DNA of 64,000 nt from assembly GCA_949293415.1 (NCBI GenBank), contig CASFDK010000003.1, positions 25,990 through 89,989 of the forward strand. Reading direction: 5' to 3'. Below, one piece after another: positions 51,407 through 60,439 of the stretch; positions within the stretch are counted from its first letter, which is position 1; each line of letters starts with the position of its first letter. Source of the stretch: an uncultured Verrucomicrobiota bacterium. GTDB lineage: Bacteria; Verrucomicrobiota; Verrucomicrobiia; Opitutales; Intestinicryptomonadaceae. The position numbers and the translations under genes were made by a program. The notes below the pieces were generated by a model. That model worked only from the letters and a program-made list of their open reading frames with translations. It had not been told where the DNA came from and did no database searches.

Positions 51407-52147
51407 TTATTCGGCGACGGGCGAAAAATCGGCTTTCGAAGCCCAGCCCCGCTTGCCCGTAGGCATTTCGAGATACAGGAAATCTCCGCGCCTTTTCGAG
51501 ATTTTCGCGCACTGGCCTTCGTCCGCAACCGCCGCAACGGGCGCGGTGGGCGTTGGCGATACGCGAAGCGGCGCGTCGTCCCTGAGCGCAACTGCCGTGT
51601 CGGCGTACGATTCCCAATCGCGGACGGCGAGAACCGCATAGACGAAAAACGACACGCACACAATCGCCAAAAATACCGACGACACCGTGCGCCCGCCGAA
51701 AAGCGGCGGCAAAACTACGAGCAAAACGGCAATCCAAAACGCCGCAAAGGCGCAGAGCGTCCACTCGGAATGCGAAAGCTCGGATGCTGCGGGAATCGAA
51801 AACTGCCCAAGCCCAGATTCGAGCGAATTGTCCTTTGCGAACATTTCCAGATTCGCCGAAGCCTCGCGCATACGCGGCGCGTTGTAGACGGCACGCTTGT
51901 AGTTCAGCAGGGCGTCGCCCTTTTTGCCCTGCTTTGCGAGCGCGTTTGCAAGGTTGTAGCAGACCTCCGCGCCGCGCGAGCCGCCGTCCATTGCGGCGCG
52001 GTAACACTCCTCCGCCCGCGCGTAGTCGCCCGCATTGTAGGCGTTGTTGCCGATCATAAAATGCTCGAGCGCGGTCTGCGCCGAGGCCTCGGAAACCGCA
52101 GCGGCAATGGCGAGCAAAGCAAGAATGATTCGGATAAAAGCTTTCAT
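51407..52147 (-). CDS. batE: BatE-like TPR/SH3 protein
   Basis: A 246-aa envelope protein. It has a signal peptide (IILALLAIAAAVSEASA), then TPR units (HFMIGNNAYNAGDYARAEECYRAAM, CYNLANALAKQGKKGDALLNYKRAV), two membrane segments (WTLCAFAAFWIAVLLVVLPP, SVFLAIVCVSFFVYAVLAV) and a C-terminal SH3-like domain (AVALRDDAPLRVSPTP, GDFLYLEMPTGKRGWASK). It ends the operon, 4 bp after batD. By family it works with BatA-D in envelope or stress functions that are not understood biochemically. Confidence 0.85.
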   Translation of the reverse strand: MKAFIRIILALLAIAAAVSEASAQTALEHFMIGNNAYNAGDYARAEECYRAAMDGGSRGAEVCYNLANALAKQGKKGDALLNYKRAVYNAPRMREASANLEMFAKDNSLESGLGQFSIPAASELSHSEWTLCAFAAFWIAVLLVVLPPLFGGRTVSSVFLAIVCVSFFVYAVLAVRDWESYADTAVALRDDAPLRVSPTPTAPVAAVADEGQCAKISKRRGDFLYLEMPTGKRGWASKADFSPVAE

Positions 52148-52151
52148 CTTT

Positions 52152-54029
52152 CTATTTGCGTTTCGAAATTTTTCCGGCGAGCGAAACGAGCTTCCCGTCG
52201 AGCCAATGTATGTCGAGCTTTGAAGTGTCCATTCCGCCGAACGAAATTGCGTCCGCGCCGTCGAAAAACAGCGTAGCGTCGGACTTGTCAGAATCGGACA
52301 TATTCCTTGCCGACATCATTTCGACTGCTTCGCGTGTCGTAAGCGAAGGGGCTTGGCGGTCGCATCCCGCGGCGAGCGCATACTGCAACGCGCGGCGAGC
52401 CTCCTCGAAGAATCCGCGGAAATCGCCGTTTTTTGCGGCATCGCGCGCCGACTTCAAGTGCCGTGAAGACTCCCTTTTGTCGGCGAGCAACTTGGCATAG
52501 CCCGCATCGTTTCTGCGTCTGAGCGACTCGCGCCTGCCGAAGACGAACGCCGCAAGCGCGCAAATAAGCACAATCTGACCGCCCCAAAAATACGGCGAAT
52601 TCAAAAGCCTTCCGCCGTTGTCCGAAACCCGCGCGGTCTCGACGATTTTACCGAAAGCGGGTTCTGGCGCGGCTTTTTGCGCCTGCTCGGCGCGTTTCGA
52701 ACGGCCGCTCGGGGCGACGCTCACGGGCACGGGCTTCGACTTTATTTCGACGTATTTTTCCGAAATCGGGTCGAAGTAATTGAAGAGTATCGGGGGCGCG
52801 AAAGGCAAATCCGCCTTTTTGGGCACCGCCGTGTATTCGAAAGTCTTGAAGCCTATGTTTGCAAGCCCGTTGCTCTCGTCGATGAACGACGATTTTGCCT
52901 TGTAGGTTTTCCAGTCGTCGCCCGCTTCGAGTTTCGGCTCGCGGATGCGCGGAAAATTGCCCACGCCCACGATTTTTGCGAATATCGAACACGGCTCGCC
53001 GACCGTCAGCGCGTCGGGCTCCACCCTGACATTCTCGAGGGAAAACGAGCCTATCGCCCCCGTAAAATCGGCGGGTCTGCCCTCTGCGGGAAGCTCGGCA
53101 ACTTCGACTTTTTTCGACTCCATATTCACTTCGAACGGAATCTGCCTTCCGCCGCCGAACGACATCATCCTGTCGAAAATGGAAGTGCCCATCAAATCAT
53201 CGGCAGTCGGCTGCCTGTTGAAAACGCCCTTCGCGGAAAAGTCCAAATCGTACGAGCCAGCCTTGAGCGGCGTAATCGCGGTTGTGTATTTCACGAGCAC
53301 GCGCTTGCCGTCGGGCGAAAGAACCACGACCGGCTTTTCCGAAAATGCGGGGCAGTCGAACGCGTCCGCCTTTTGGATTTCGGGCATAAGCTGGGCGAGC
53401 GTGAAACCGCGTTCGGTTAGGCTGTTGTCGAACGAGAACACAAGTTCGCACGGAACGGATTCGCCGACGTAGATTTTCTGGCGCGGAAATTTTATCTCGA
53501 GCTTTGCGCTGTTGCGCAGGTTCGATTCGAACGACTGTATCTGCTGGCGGACGCTGTTTGCGTTGTTCCGGCGCACGCGCATACTTATGGGAAGGTTTCC
53601 GAACGCGCTTCCGAACGGATCGTCGTCGAATTCGTCGCGCGTCTGCACGGGCGCGGACTTGTCGACAGAAAGAGTTGCGGCGGCGATTTTGAACGGCTTT
53701 CCGTCGACCGACACCTCCCATTCGGGGATGGTAAGCCGTCCCTCTTTCGAAGCGCGCATCGACATCACAAGCGTCGTGCTGTTCGACATCTTTCCGTTGA
53801 CGAACGAGTAGTTGCGCGACGTGCTTTTGCCGACAATCGACAGACCGTCGGGCAGCGAAATTTTCGATATGTCCACGCTTCCCTTTAGGTCTTTGAAGAC
53901 GAGCCTGTACTCCGCAACGCCGTCGGGGTGCACCGTTTCGGGTTCGAAGCCCGCGGTCTCGACCGACTGGGCGGCGGCGTGCGCCGCGGAAATAATTACG
54001 GATAAAATAAGAGTATATATATTTTTCAT
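52152..54029 (-). CDS. batD: BatD-like protein
   Basis: A 625-aa protein with a signal peptide (IYTLILSVIISAAHAAAQ), an Ig-like beta-sandwich region over most of its length (PDGVAEYRLVFKDLKGSVD, MSNSTTLVMSMRASKEGRLTIPEWEVSVDGK, IYVGESVPCELVFSFD), a membrane helix near residue 480 (YFWGGQIVLICALAAFVFG) and a cytoplasmic helical tail (RNDAGYAKLLADKRESSRHLKSARDAAKNGDF). The architecture and the place after BatB/C define BatD. The ATG at 54029 overlaps the previous stop by one base (TAATG). Confidence 0.9.
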   Translation of the reverse strand: MKNIYTLILSVIISAAHAAAQSVETAGFEPETVHPDGVAEYRLVFKDLKGSVDISKISLPDGLSIVGKSTSRNYSFVNGKMSNSTTLVMSMRASKEGRLTIPEWEVSVDGKPFKIAAATLSVDKSAPVQTRDEFDDDPFGSAFGNLPISMRVRRNNANSVRQQIQSFESNLRNSAKLEIKFPRQKIYVGESVPCELVFSFDNSLTERGFTLAQLMPEIQKADAFDCPAFSEKPVVVLSPDGKRVLVKYTTAITPLKAGSYDLDFSAKGVFNRQPTADDLMGTSIFDRMMSFGGGRQIPFEVNMESKKVEVAELPAEGRPADFTGAIGSFSLENVRVEPDALTVGEPCSIFAKIVGVGNFPRIREPKLEAGDDWKTYKAKSSFIDESNGLANIGFKTFEYTAVPKKADLPFAPPILFNYFDPISEKYVEIKSKPVPVSVAPSGRSKRAEQAQKAAPEPAFGKIVETARVSDNGGRLLNSPYFWGGQIVLICALAAFVFGRRESLRRRNDAGYAKLLADKRESSRHLKSARDAAKNGDFRGFFEEARRALQYALAAGCDRQAPSLTTREAVEMMSARNMSDSDKSDATLFFDGADAISFGGMDTSKLDIHWLDGKLVSLAGKISKRK

Positions 54030-56596
54030 TACCAATCCTTGTAGGACTTTTCAAATCTGTCTTTTTGTTCGCCGAAACCGCGCAGGGGCAGAATCTTGTC
54101 GGAATCCTTCATCGATTCGAGCAGCTGCTTGGCTTCGCCCTTTGTCATCGCGCCCGCCGAAGCGCGGAAGTTTTCGCGCTCGTTTTCGGCGGCTTTCTCC
54201 TCGGATGCGGAAGCGGTCTGCGCCTTTTCGGACTTTGCGGGAAGCTCCTTTTTGCCGTCCGCGCCGCCCTGCTTTTCGGCGTTCTCGGGCTTGGATTTCT
54301 TTTCCGCATCCGATTGCCTGCGGTTGTCTACGGCCTGTTCGTCGCGGTTCGGCTCGGGCTTATCCCGATTTGCGTCGGCATTTTGCGCCTTGTCCCGATT
54401 GTCCTTTCCGCCGTTTTTATCGGAATTTGGCTTGGACTTGTCCTGTTTGTCGGGTTGATTTTGCCCGTCGTCACCACCGTCTTTCGGTTGCCGGTTTTGC
54501 TGATTCTGCTTGTCCTGAGTATTTCCGCTTTTCTTGGAATTGTCCTGCTGGTTTTGCTTGTCCTGCTGCTGATTCTGATTTTGGTTCTGCTGATTTTGGT
54601 TTTGATTGTCCTGTTTATTGTCCTGCTGATTCTGCCGATTTTGTTGATTCTGCCGTTGGTTCTGGTTCTGCTGATTGTTGTCGTCGCGGACAAGTTTCTT
54701 TAAATCTTCCTTGAGTTTTGCGATTGCGGCGAGCTTTTGCTTCGTCTCTTCGGAGGAAAGCAGTGTCCGCAGTTTTTCGGCTTTGGAAAATTCCTCCGCC
54801 ACATTTTTTTGGGCGGTCTTTACAGATTCCAAATTCTTCGAGGCGTTCGCAAATTCGCCCGCAAGCGCAAGCGCACTCTTGTAATCGTCGGCGGATTGAC
54901 CGAGCATTTCGCCCGCCGACTTCCACTGCGAAAGATTTTTATCGGCGGCCTTTGCAAGTTCGGAAGTCTGTTTTTCCACCGCCTCGCACTGCGAAATTCC
55001 CTGCTTTAGCTGCTGCTGAAACTGTTTGTCTTTCAGGGGCGATTTTTCCATTGCCGCCTTTTTCTCGGCATCGGTTTTAGCGGCGGCGATTGCGGCAAGC
55101 TCCTTTTCCAAAAGCGGAGCGCCCTGTTGTAGAAGCACGTTGCCCGCAACGGCGGTATCCGCAAAAGCCCTGTCGAGCTGCGCGGCTTTCGCGCCCGACT
55201 CCGCCGCCGATTCGGCGGACGCAAGCGAATACTTCGCCTGCCGATAGTCGATGTTTCCGATGTTGTAAAAAGCCTTTGCGTGCAAGTCGAAATCGTCGGG
55301 CGACATTTTCATTGCGCGTATGAACGCCTCTTTCGATTCGGCGAGATCGCCTTTTTTGTAGAGGTCCACGGCGTTGTTGAACACGCCGCGCGTAGTCGGA
55401 TTTTCCGCAAGAGCCGAGTTTTCGGACGCGGCATTCTTTTCCGCTTCGGAATTTTCGGAAGCGGGCTGCGCGGTTTCAGCAACCGCCGCAGGCGCATTAT
55501 CGGACGCGTTTGCCTCCCGCGCCGAAACGTCCTGCGGCGTTGCGAAGAAGGCGGGCAGCAAAAAGAGCGTCAACACCGCCGTATGTGCGGTTTTTCCGCC
55601 CGTAAAGAAGCGTCGCGTGCCCACGAGAGACTCGAGCGCAAGCAGAACCATCGCGATTGCAAGCGGAATCTGGAAGCGTTCTATCGCAAGCTGTTTCATA
55701 CGCGCGGAAAGTTCCTGCTGCGGGATTTTCTTAAGCCCGTTTTCGTAGATTGCGTCCATGCCGTTTGCGGTGAGCGGCTCGTAGAATCCGCCCGTTGCCT
55801 TTGCCACTTCGCTCAGCACTTTTTCGTTGAGTTTGCTCGTTACGATTTTTCCGTCTTCGTCGCGCAACTGAACGGGTCTGCCCGACGAATCGCGAATGGT
55901 AATAGCCTCGCCGCGCGTGCCGCCGACGCCGAGCGTGTAGATTACTACGCCGTCGGACGCAGCCTTTTTGGCGCGTTCCACGGCGGACGACTCAAGCTCT
56001 TCGCCGTCGCTTATGAGCACAATCACTTTGTGGTTGGATGTCCGGGCGAAAGCGGAAGCCGCCTCGGCTATGGCTGCCGCAATATTCGTGCCGCCGCGTT
56101 GGATTACGTTCGTGTCGAGAGCCTCGAGCGACATTCTGAAGGCGTCGTAGTCGAGCGTAAGCGGACACTGCAAAAACGCCTGACCGCTGAATGCTACGAT
56201 TCCGATTCTGTCGCCGCCGATGGATTCGAGCAAATCGAGCACCGAAAGCTTTGCGCGGTCGAGGCGGTTCGGCTTTACGTCTTCGGCAAGCATACTTTTC
56301 GAGGTGTCGATTGCGAAAATAACGTCGATGCCGCGCGACTTTGTTTCCTCCCAACGGTAGCCCCATTGGGGACGCGCGAGGGCGACGAAAACCGCAAAAA
56401 GTCCGAGCGCGAACAGCGTCTTTTTTACGAAAACCTTCGCGGGGCTGACCGTGCGCGAGAGCTCGGGCAGAAGTTTTGCCGAGGCGAACCGCGCAAGCAA
56501 TTTGCGCCGCACGCTTTCGCCACGCGCGTAAACCAGCAATGTAATTGCAAGCACCGCAACGCCCGCGTAAAGCCAGTTGATTGAATGAAAACTCAT
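54029..56596 (-). CDS. BatB-BatC fusion: VWA domain, TPRs and an Asn/Gln-rich tract
   Basis: An 855-aa protein that joins two proteins usually encoded separately. BatB part: two N-terminal membrane helices, a VWA domain with the MIDAS motif IDVIFAIDTSKSMLAEDVKPNRL and GGTNIAAAIAEAA, and a membrane helix after ARMKQLAIERFQIPLAIAM. BatC part: TPRs (RGVFNNAVDLYKKGDLAESKEAFIRAMK, HAKAFYNIGNIDYRQAKYSLA), then a coiled coil and an extreme N/Q-rich tract at about residues 635-755, then a charged tail. The start at 56596 overlaps the batA stop (ATGA). Short direct DNA repeats underlie the N/Q tract, so its length may vary. Confidence 0.88.
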   Translation of the reverse strand: MSFHSINWLYAGVAVLAITLLVYARGESVRRKLLARFASAKLLPELSRTVSPAKVFVKKTLFALGLFAVFVALARPQWGYRWEETKSRGIDVIFAIDTSKSMLAEDVKPNRLDRAKLSVLDLLESIGGDRIGIVAFSGQAFLQCPLTLDYDAFRMSLEALDTNVIQRGGTNIAAAIAEAASAFARTSNHKVIVLISDGEELESSAVERAKKAASDGVVIYTLGVGGTRGEAITIRDSSGRPVQLRDEDGKIVTSKLNEKVLSEVAKATGGFYEPLTANGMDAIYENGLKKIPQQELSARMKQLAIERFQIPLAIAMVLLALESLVGTRRFFTGGKTAHTAVLTLFLLPAFFATPQDVSAREANASDNAPAAVAETAQPASENSEAEKNAASENSALAENPTTRGVFNNAVDLYKKGDLAESKEAFIRAMKMSPDDFDLHAKAFYNIGNIDYRQAKYSLASAESAAESGAKAAQLDRAFADTAVAGNVLLQQGAPLLEKELAAIAAAKTDAEKKAAMEKSPLKDKQFQQQLKQGISQCEAVEKQTSELAKAADKNLSQWKSAGEMLGQSADDYKSALALAGEFANASKNLESVKTAQKNVAEEFSKAEKLRTLLSSEETKQKLAAIAKLKEDLKKLVRDDNNQQNQNQRQNQQNRQNQQDNKQDNQNQNQQNQNQNQQQDKQNQQDNSKKSGNTQDKQNQQNRQPKDGGDDGQNQPDKQDKSKPNSDKNGGKDNRDKAQNADANRDKPEPNRDEQAVDNRRQSDAEKKSKPENAEKQGGADGKKELPAKSEKAQTASASEEKAAENERENFRASAGAMTKGEAKQLLESMKDSDKILPLRGFGEQKDRFEKSYKDW

Positions 56597-57630
56597 GGAA
56601 GTATTCTGAATTTCGTGTTTACAAGTACCAGTTTTAGGGCGAGAACCGCCGCCGCCGCGCCCGCGAACCATTGGAAAAGCTCGCGGTACGACGTGAAGTT
56701 GCGCAGTTTTACCGAAGTCTTTTCAAGCTTGTCGATTTCCGAATAAATCTGCGAAAGCTCCCTTAGGTTTGTTGCGCGGTAGAATTTTCCGCCCGTGATT
56801 TCCGAAATTTGCCTGAGGGTTTCCTCGTCGACTTCGCTACGCATATCGCCGCCGTACACGGGGTTTCCCGCGCGGTCGCGCACCACGCGCGAGTTTTCGT
56901 CGAGCGCGGCGGCGGGCACTATTCCGCTCCGTCCCGCGGCGATTGTGTAGATTTTCGTATCGTACGTTGCCGCCGCCTCCGCCGCGGCTATGGGCGAGAT
57001 TTTGCCCGCGTTGTTTTCGCCGTCGGTAAGAAGGATTATCGCGCGCGACTTCGCGTTTTTGAGGTCGCGCAGTCTGTTTACGCTCATTCCGATTGCCGAA
57101 CCTATCGCCGTTCTGTTTGCGTCGATTACCCCGATTTCGATGCGCTCGAGATTCCTCTTCAGCCAGTCGTGGTTGAGAGTCATGGGCGAAACCAGAAACG
57201 AGTTGGCCGCAAATGTGACAAGCCCGATTCTGTCGTTGGGACGCTTTTCGATGAACGTGTCCACAACCTCCTTTACCGCCTCGAGACGCGTAAGCGGGCG
57301 GCTGCGCGACTCCGAGAAGTCGAGCCCCGCCATCGAACCCGAAACGTCTATCGTAAGCACTATGTCTATGCCGCTCTCCTCGCGCTCGCTGTAGCCCATG
57401 CCGATTCGCGGACGCGCAAACGCCACAATCAGCAGCGCAAGCGCAAGCAGCGTAAGCGAGAACCGCCAGAAGCCCGCCGAAGCCCTGTTGCGCTTCGCCG
57501 CGTCTTTTGCGACCGCCACGCTCGAAAATATCAGCGAGCCGCTCTTGCCGCCCGCGCCGCGCAGGATTGCCAAAATCGGCAGCCCCAACAGCAGCCAGAG
57601 AAATTCGGGATTTGCAAATTCGAAGTTCAT
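56593..57630 (-). CDS. batA: BatA-like VWA-domain membrane protein
   Basis: A 345-aa protein. N-terminal helix FANPEFLWLLLGLPILAIL, a second helix FWRFSLTLLALALLIVAFARPRIGMG, then a VWA domain with the intact MIDAS (IDIVLTIDVSGSMAGLDF, the ANRTAIGSAIG threonine motif and LLTDGENNAG), and a C-terminal membrane helix (WFAGAAAAVLALKLVLV). Metal-ion-dependent binding of partners is expected, with the MoxR ATPase as remodeller. Start and stop overlap both neighbours by four bases, so the operon is tightly coupled. Confidence 0.93.
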   Translation of the reverse strand: MNFEFANPEFLWLLLGLPILAILRGAGGKSGSLIFSSVAVAKDAAKRNRASAGFWRFSLTLLALALLIVAFARPRIGMGYSEREESGIDIVLTIDVSGSMAGLDFSESRSRPLTRLEAVKEVVDTFIEKRPNDRIGLVTFAANSFLVSPMTLNHDWLKRNLERIEIGVIDANRTAIGSAIGMSVNRLRDLKNAKSRAIILLTDGENNAGKISPIAAAEAAATYDTKIYTIAAGRSGIVPAAALDENSRVVRDRAGNPVYGGDMRSEVDEETLRQISEITGGKFYRATNLRELSQIYSEIDKLEKTSVKLRNFTSYRELFQWFAGAAAAVLALKLVLVNTKFRILP

Positions 57631-58361
57631 TTTACTTCCTCCGTTTCCGCTTTGTCCGGCTCGGGCGCGGGCTTCATTTCGGGCGCATTCAAACGTGCGT
57701 TGTCGCCGTCCACGAACGCAAACGCGCTCTTTGCGAGGGCGGTTTTTTCTTCGTCTTTGAAGGACTGCCTTGCGAACTTTGCCATATCCGAAAGCGTGAG
57801 AATTTCGCGCAGACGGTCGCGGCTTTCGTCGTCGAACGTGTCCGAAAACGCGAGGATTTTCAGAAATTCCTCGGTAGTGCGTTCAGGCGCGGGAATATTG
57901 TGGACGGCTTCGATATAGTCGCGCACGGCTTGGCTTACGTCGGCGGCAAAAGTTTTCGCGTCTGTATTCGCGGCGCGGGCTTCCGCCATCCCGATTCTCG
58001 CCACCGCCTTTTCGTAGGGCGGAATTTCGGGAGCTTTGCGGCGGCGCAAAACGAACGCAAGCACCACCGCCGAGAGAACCAGAAGCGCGGCTGCCGCGTA
58101 GAGAGCGTTGCGCCAGACGGGTGCGCCGATTTTGTCCGTCGCGCCCTCTATCGGCGGAAAGAGTTTTGCGAACTTTTCGGGATCGGGCTTTGTCCGCTCC
58201 GCCTGCGACGGCTGTACTACCTGCTGCCCGAGCGGATTTGCAAACTGACGAGCAAACGGCGCGTTGGCGGGCGCAATCGCCTGCGGCGCGGGCTGCTGTG
58301 TCTGCGCCCAAGAGACAAAGGCGAATGCGGAAATTGAAAGTATCGAAAAAAGTTTTTTCAT
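57627..58361 (-). CDS. DUF4381-like membrane protein of the Bat operon
   Basis: A 244-aa protein with a signal peptide (LFSILSISAFAFVSWAQ), a Pro/Gln/Ala-rich segment, one membrane helix (ALYAAAALLVLSAVVLAFVL followed by RRR) and a cytoplasmic helical domain (DVSQAVRDYIEAVHNIPAPERTTEEFLKILA). The last features and the position between DUF58 and BatA are those of DUF4381-type proteins. It overlaps both neighbours by four bases. Confidence 0.78.
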   Translation of the reverse strand: MKKLFSILSISAFAFVSWAQTQQPAPQAIAPANAPFARQFANPLGQQVVQPSQAERTKPDPEKFAKLFPPIEGATDKIGAPVWRNALYAAAALLVLSAVVLAFVLRRRKAPEIPPYEKAVARIGMAEARAANTDAKTFAADVSQAVRDYIEAVHNIPAPERTTEEFLKILAFSDTFDDESRDRLREILTLSDMAKFARQSFKDEEKTALAKSAFAFVDGDNARLNAPEMKPAPEPDKAETEEVK

Positions 58362-59287
58362 TGGCGTTTTGCGCGGCGTTCGAAAAATTTCCGAAGTGGC
58401 GTTATGAACGGTTTGTCGGTCTCCACCTCGAGCAGGTCTATGTTCGAACGCGCGAGCGCGCGGCGGAAATCGGAAAGACGTTTTGCGTTGATGTCGGCGT
58501 AGGTTTTTCTGACCGCCGCGCTTGATGTGTCGAGCGAAACAATCTCGCCCGTTTCGGCGTCTTCAAGCGTTATCACTCCGAGCGCGGGCAGAACCGTTTC
58601 GCGCGGATCGACTATCTCGAAACACACGAGATCGTGGCGGCGGTTCGTTATGTCGAGAGCCTTGAAGACCTCCGACTTCGACTTATCTGCCGGGTCGGGA
58701 AGCGTTCCGTCTGGTCCCTGCAAAAAATCGGAAACGAGTGCGACAATCGTCTTGCGCTTGAGCATTCTGTTCACCTTGTCGAGCGCGGCGGAAATGTCTG
58801 TGCCTTTGTATTGCGGGCTGAATGCGAGAACGTCGCGGATTATCCGCAGAATGTGCCTGCGCCCCTTGCGCGGCGGAATGATGTGTTCCGCCTCTTTCGT
58901 GAAGAGCACAAGCCCCACTTTGTCGCCGTTGCGCGACGCCGAGAAAGCAAGCGTTGCGGCAATCTCGGCGGCGATTTCGCGCTTCGATTCCCTGCCGCTT
59001 CCGAAGCCGCCGCTCGCGGAAAGGTCCACGACAATCATCATGGTAAGCTCGCGCTCCTCGCGGTACTTCTTGACGTGCGCCTTGCCCGTACGCGCGGTTA
59101 CGTTCCAATCTATCGAGCGTATTTCGTCGCCGAACTGGTATTCGCGAGCCTCCTCGAAGTCCATACCGCGCCCCTTGAAAACGCTGTGGTACGCCCCCGC
59201 GAGCGCGTCGCTGACCTGCCTGTTGGTGCGGATTTCAATCTGCCGCACCTTTTTGAGCATCTCTGAAATATTGTCGCCCATAAGCAT
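58358..59287 (-). CDS. DUF58 protein (VWA-like)
   Basis: A 309-aa soluble protein. The hallmark is FEEAREYQFGDEIRSIDWNVTARTGKAHVKKYREERELTMMIVVDLSAS, with DLSAS as a degenerate MIDAS. It ends without membrane helix. DUF58 proteins are constant partners of MoxR ATPases. The start could be 59287 (MLMGDN) or 59281 (MGDN). It lies 18 bp after moxR. Confidence 0.93.
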   Translation of the reverse strand: MLMGDNISEMLKKVRQIEIRTNRQVSDALAGAYHSVFKGRGMDFEEAREYQFGDEIRSIDWNVTARTGKAHVKKYREERELTMMIVVDLSASGGFGSGRESKREIAAEIAATLAFSASRNGDKVGLVLFTKEAEHIIPPRKGRRHILRIIRDVLAFSPQYKGTDISAALDKVNRMLKRKTIVALVSDFLQGPDGTLPDPADKSKSEVFKALDITNRRHDLVCFEIVDPRETVLPALGVITLEDAETGEIVSLDTSSAAVRKTYADINAKRLSDFRRALARSNIDLLEVETDKPFITPLRKFFERRAKRQ

Positions 59288-59305
59288 CGGCTTCCTGCGG
59301 ATTTA

Positions 59306-60298
59306 TTAGGGAACGGCGACGCGAGAGAGCACCTTTTCGACAATCTCCTCGCTCGAAACTCCCTCCGCCTCGGCCTCGTAGGTGACGATTATTCTGTGGC
59401 GGAGAACGTCGGGCGCGATGTCCTTGATGTCCTGCGGAACGACGTATCCTCGTCCCTCGAGGAACGCGTGCGCCTTCGCCGCAAGCGTGAGGGCTATTGT
59501 CGCGCGCGGACTTGCGCCGAACTGCACGAAATCCCTAAGCTCGGCAAGCCCGTATTTTTCGGGCTCGCGGGTTGCGAACACAATGTCTACAATGTAGTCC
59601 TTGATTTTGTCGTCGATGTAGATTTCGTCGACGATTTCGCGCGACTTCAGAATTTTGTCGGGCGTAACAACCGTGTTGACGCTTTCGACGATGCGCGTTT
59701 TCGCCATCAAATCGAGAATGATACGCTCCTCCTTTTTGTCGGGATAGCCGATTTTAAGCTTGAGCATAAAACGGTCCACCTGCGCCTCGGGGAGCGGATA
59801 AGTTCCCTCCTGATCGATGGGGTTTTGCGTCGCGAGAACAAGGAACGGCTCGGGCAGCAAAAAGGTTTCTCCGCCGATTGTAACCTGACGTTCCTGCATC
59901 GCCTCGAGCAGTGCGCTCTGCACTTTTGCGGGCGCGCGGTTGATTTCGTCGGCAAGCACTATGTTCGCAAATATCGGACCTTTCTGCGTGAGAAATTCGC
60001 CCTTCTGCTGGTTGTAAATGAGCGTGCCCACAATGTCCGACGGTAGCAGGTCAGGCGTGAACTGGATTCTGTTGAATTTTGCGTCCATCGCCGACGCCAT
60101 CGTTTTTACCGCAAGCGTTTTCGCAAGCCCCGGAACGCCCTCCAAAAGAACGTGCCCGTTGGCGAGGATGCCGGTCAGAAGTCTGTCGATAAGATATTTC
60201 TGCCCGACCACCACTTTCGACATCTCCTTTCGAAGAAGAAATGTCCAGTCGGACGCCGCCTTTACTTTGTCGTTTATTTCGCTGAGGTTTGTACTCAT
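59306..60298 (-). CDS. MoxR-type AAA+ ATPase
   Basis: A 330-aa ATPase, first gene of the operon. Walker A is in HVLLEGVPGLAKTLAVK, Walker B in NIVLADEINRAPAKVQSALLEAMQERQVTI, then sensor 1 (FLVLATQNPIDQEGTYPLPEAQVDRF) and the C-terminal lid with FGASPRATIALTLAAKAHA. It belongs to the MRP/MoxR-proper group that works with DUF58 and VWA proteins as a chaperone for metal insertion or envelope complexes. All ATPase motifs are intact. Confidence 0.96.
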   Translation of the reverse strand: MSTNLSEINDKVKAASDWTFLLRKEMSKVVVGQKYLIDRLLTGILANGHVLLEGVPGLAKTLAVKTMASAMDAKFNRIQFTPDLLPSDIVGTLIYNQQKGEFLTQKGPIFANIVLADEINRAPAKVQSALLEAMQERQVTIGGETFLLPEPFLVLATQNPIDQEGTYPLPEAQVDRFMLKLKIGYPDKKEERIILDLMAKTRIVESVNTVVTPDKILKSREIVDEIYIDDKIKDYIVDIVFATREPEKYGLAELRDFVQFGASPRATIALTLAAKAHAFLEGRGYVVPQDIKDIAPDVLRHRIIVTYEAEAEGVSSEEIVEKVLSRVAVP

Positions 60299-60439
60299 AA
60301 TTGTTTTTTTTTGATTAAAGTTTTAGAATGAATCGGAATTATGTTTCCGAAATTTAACGCGTTTTTGTTTCCGCAGATATCGACAAAAAAATCCGGATAG
60401 TGTTCCGAATTTTTCGACGTTTGGAACTACAAAAAACGC

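Noticed and set aside
50527..51663. A 378-codon minus-strand frame overlapping the thioesterase gene
   Set aside because: Arginine-rich out-of-frame translation of the thioesterase gene and the terminator region.
54065..54703. A 212-codon plus-strand frame rich in Leu, Ile and Val that looks like a membrane protein
   Set aside because: It is the antisense of the Asn/Gln-rich tract: complementary codons of N/Q/D/K stretches read as hydrophobic residues.
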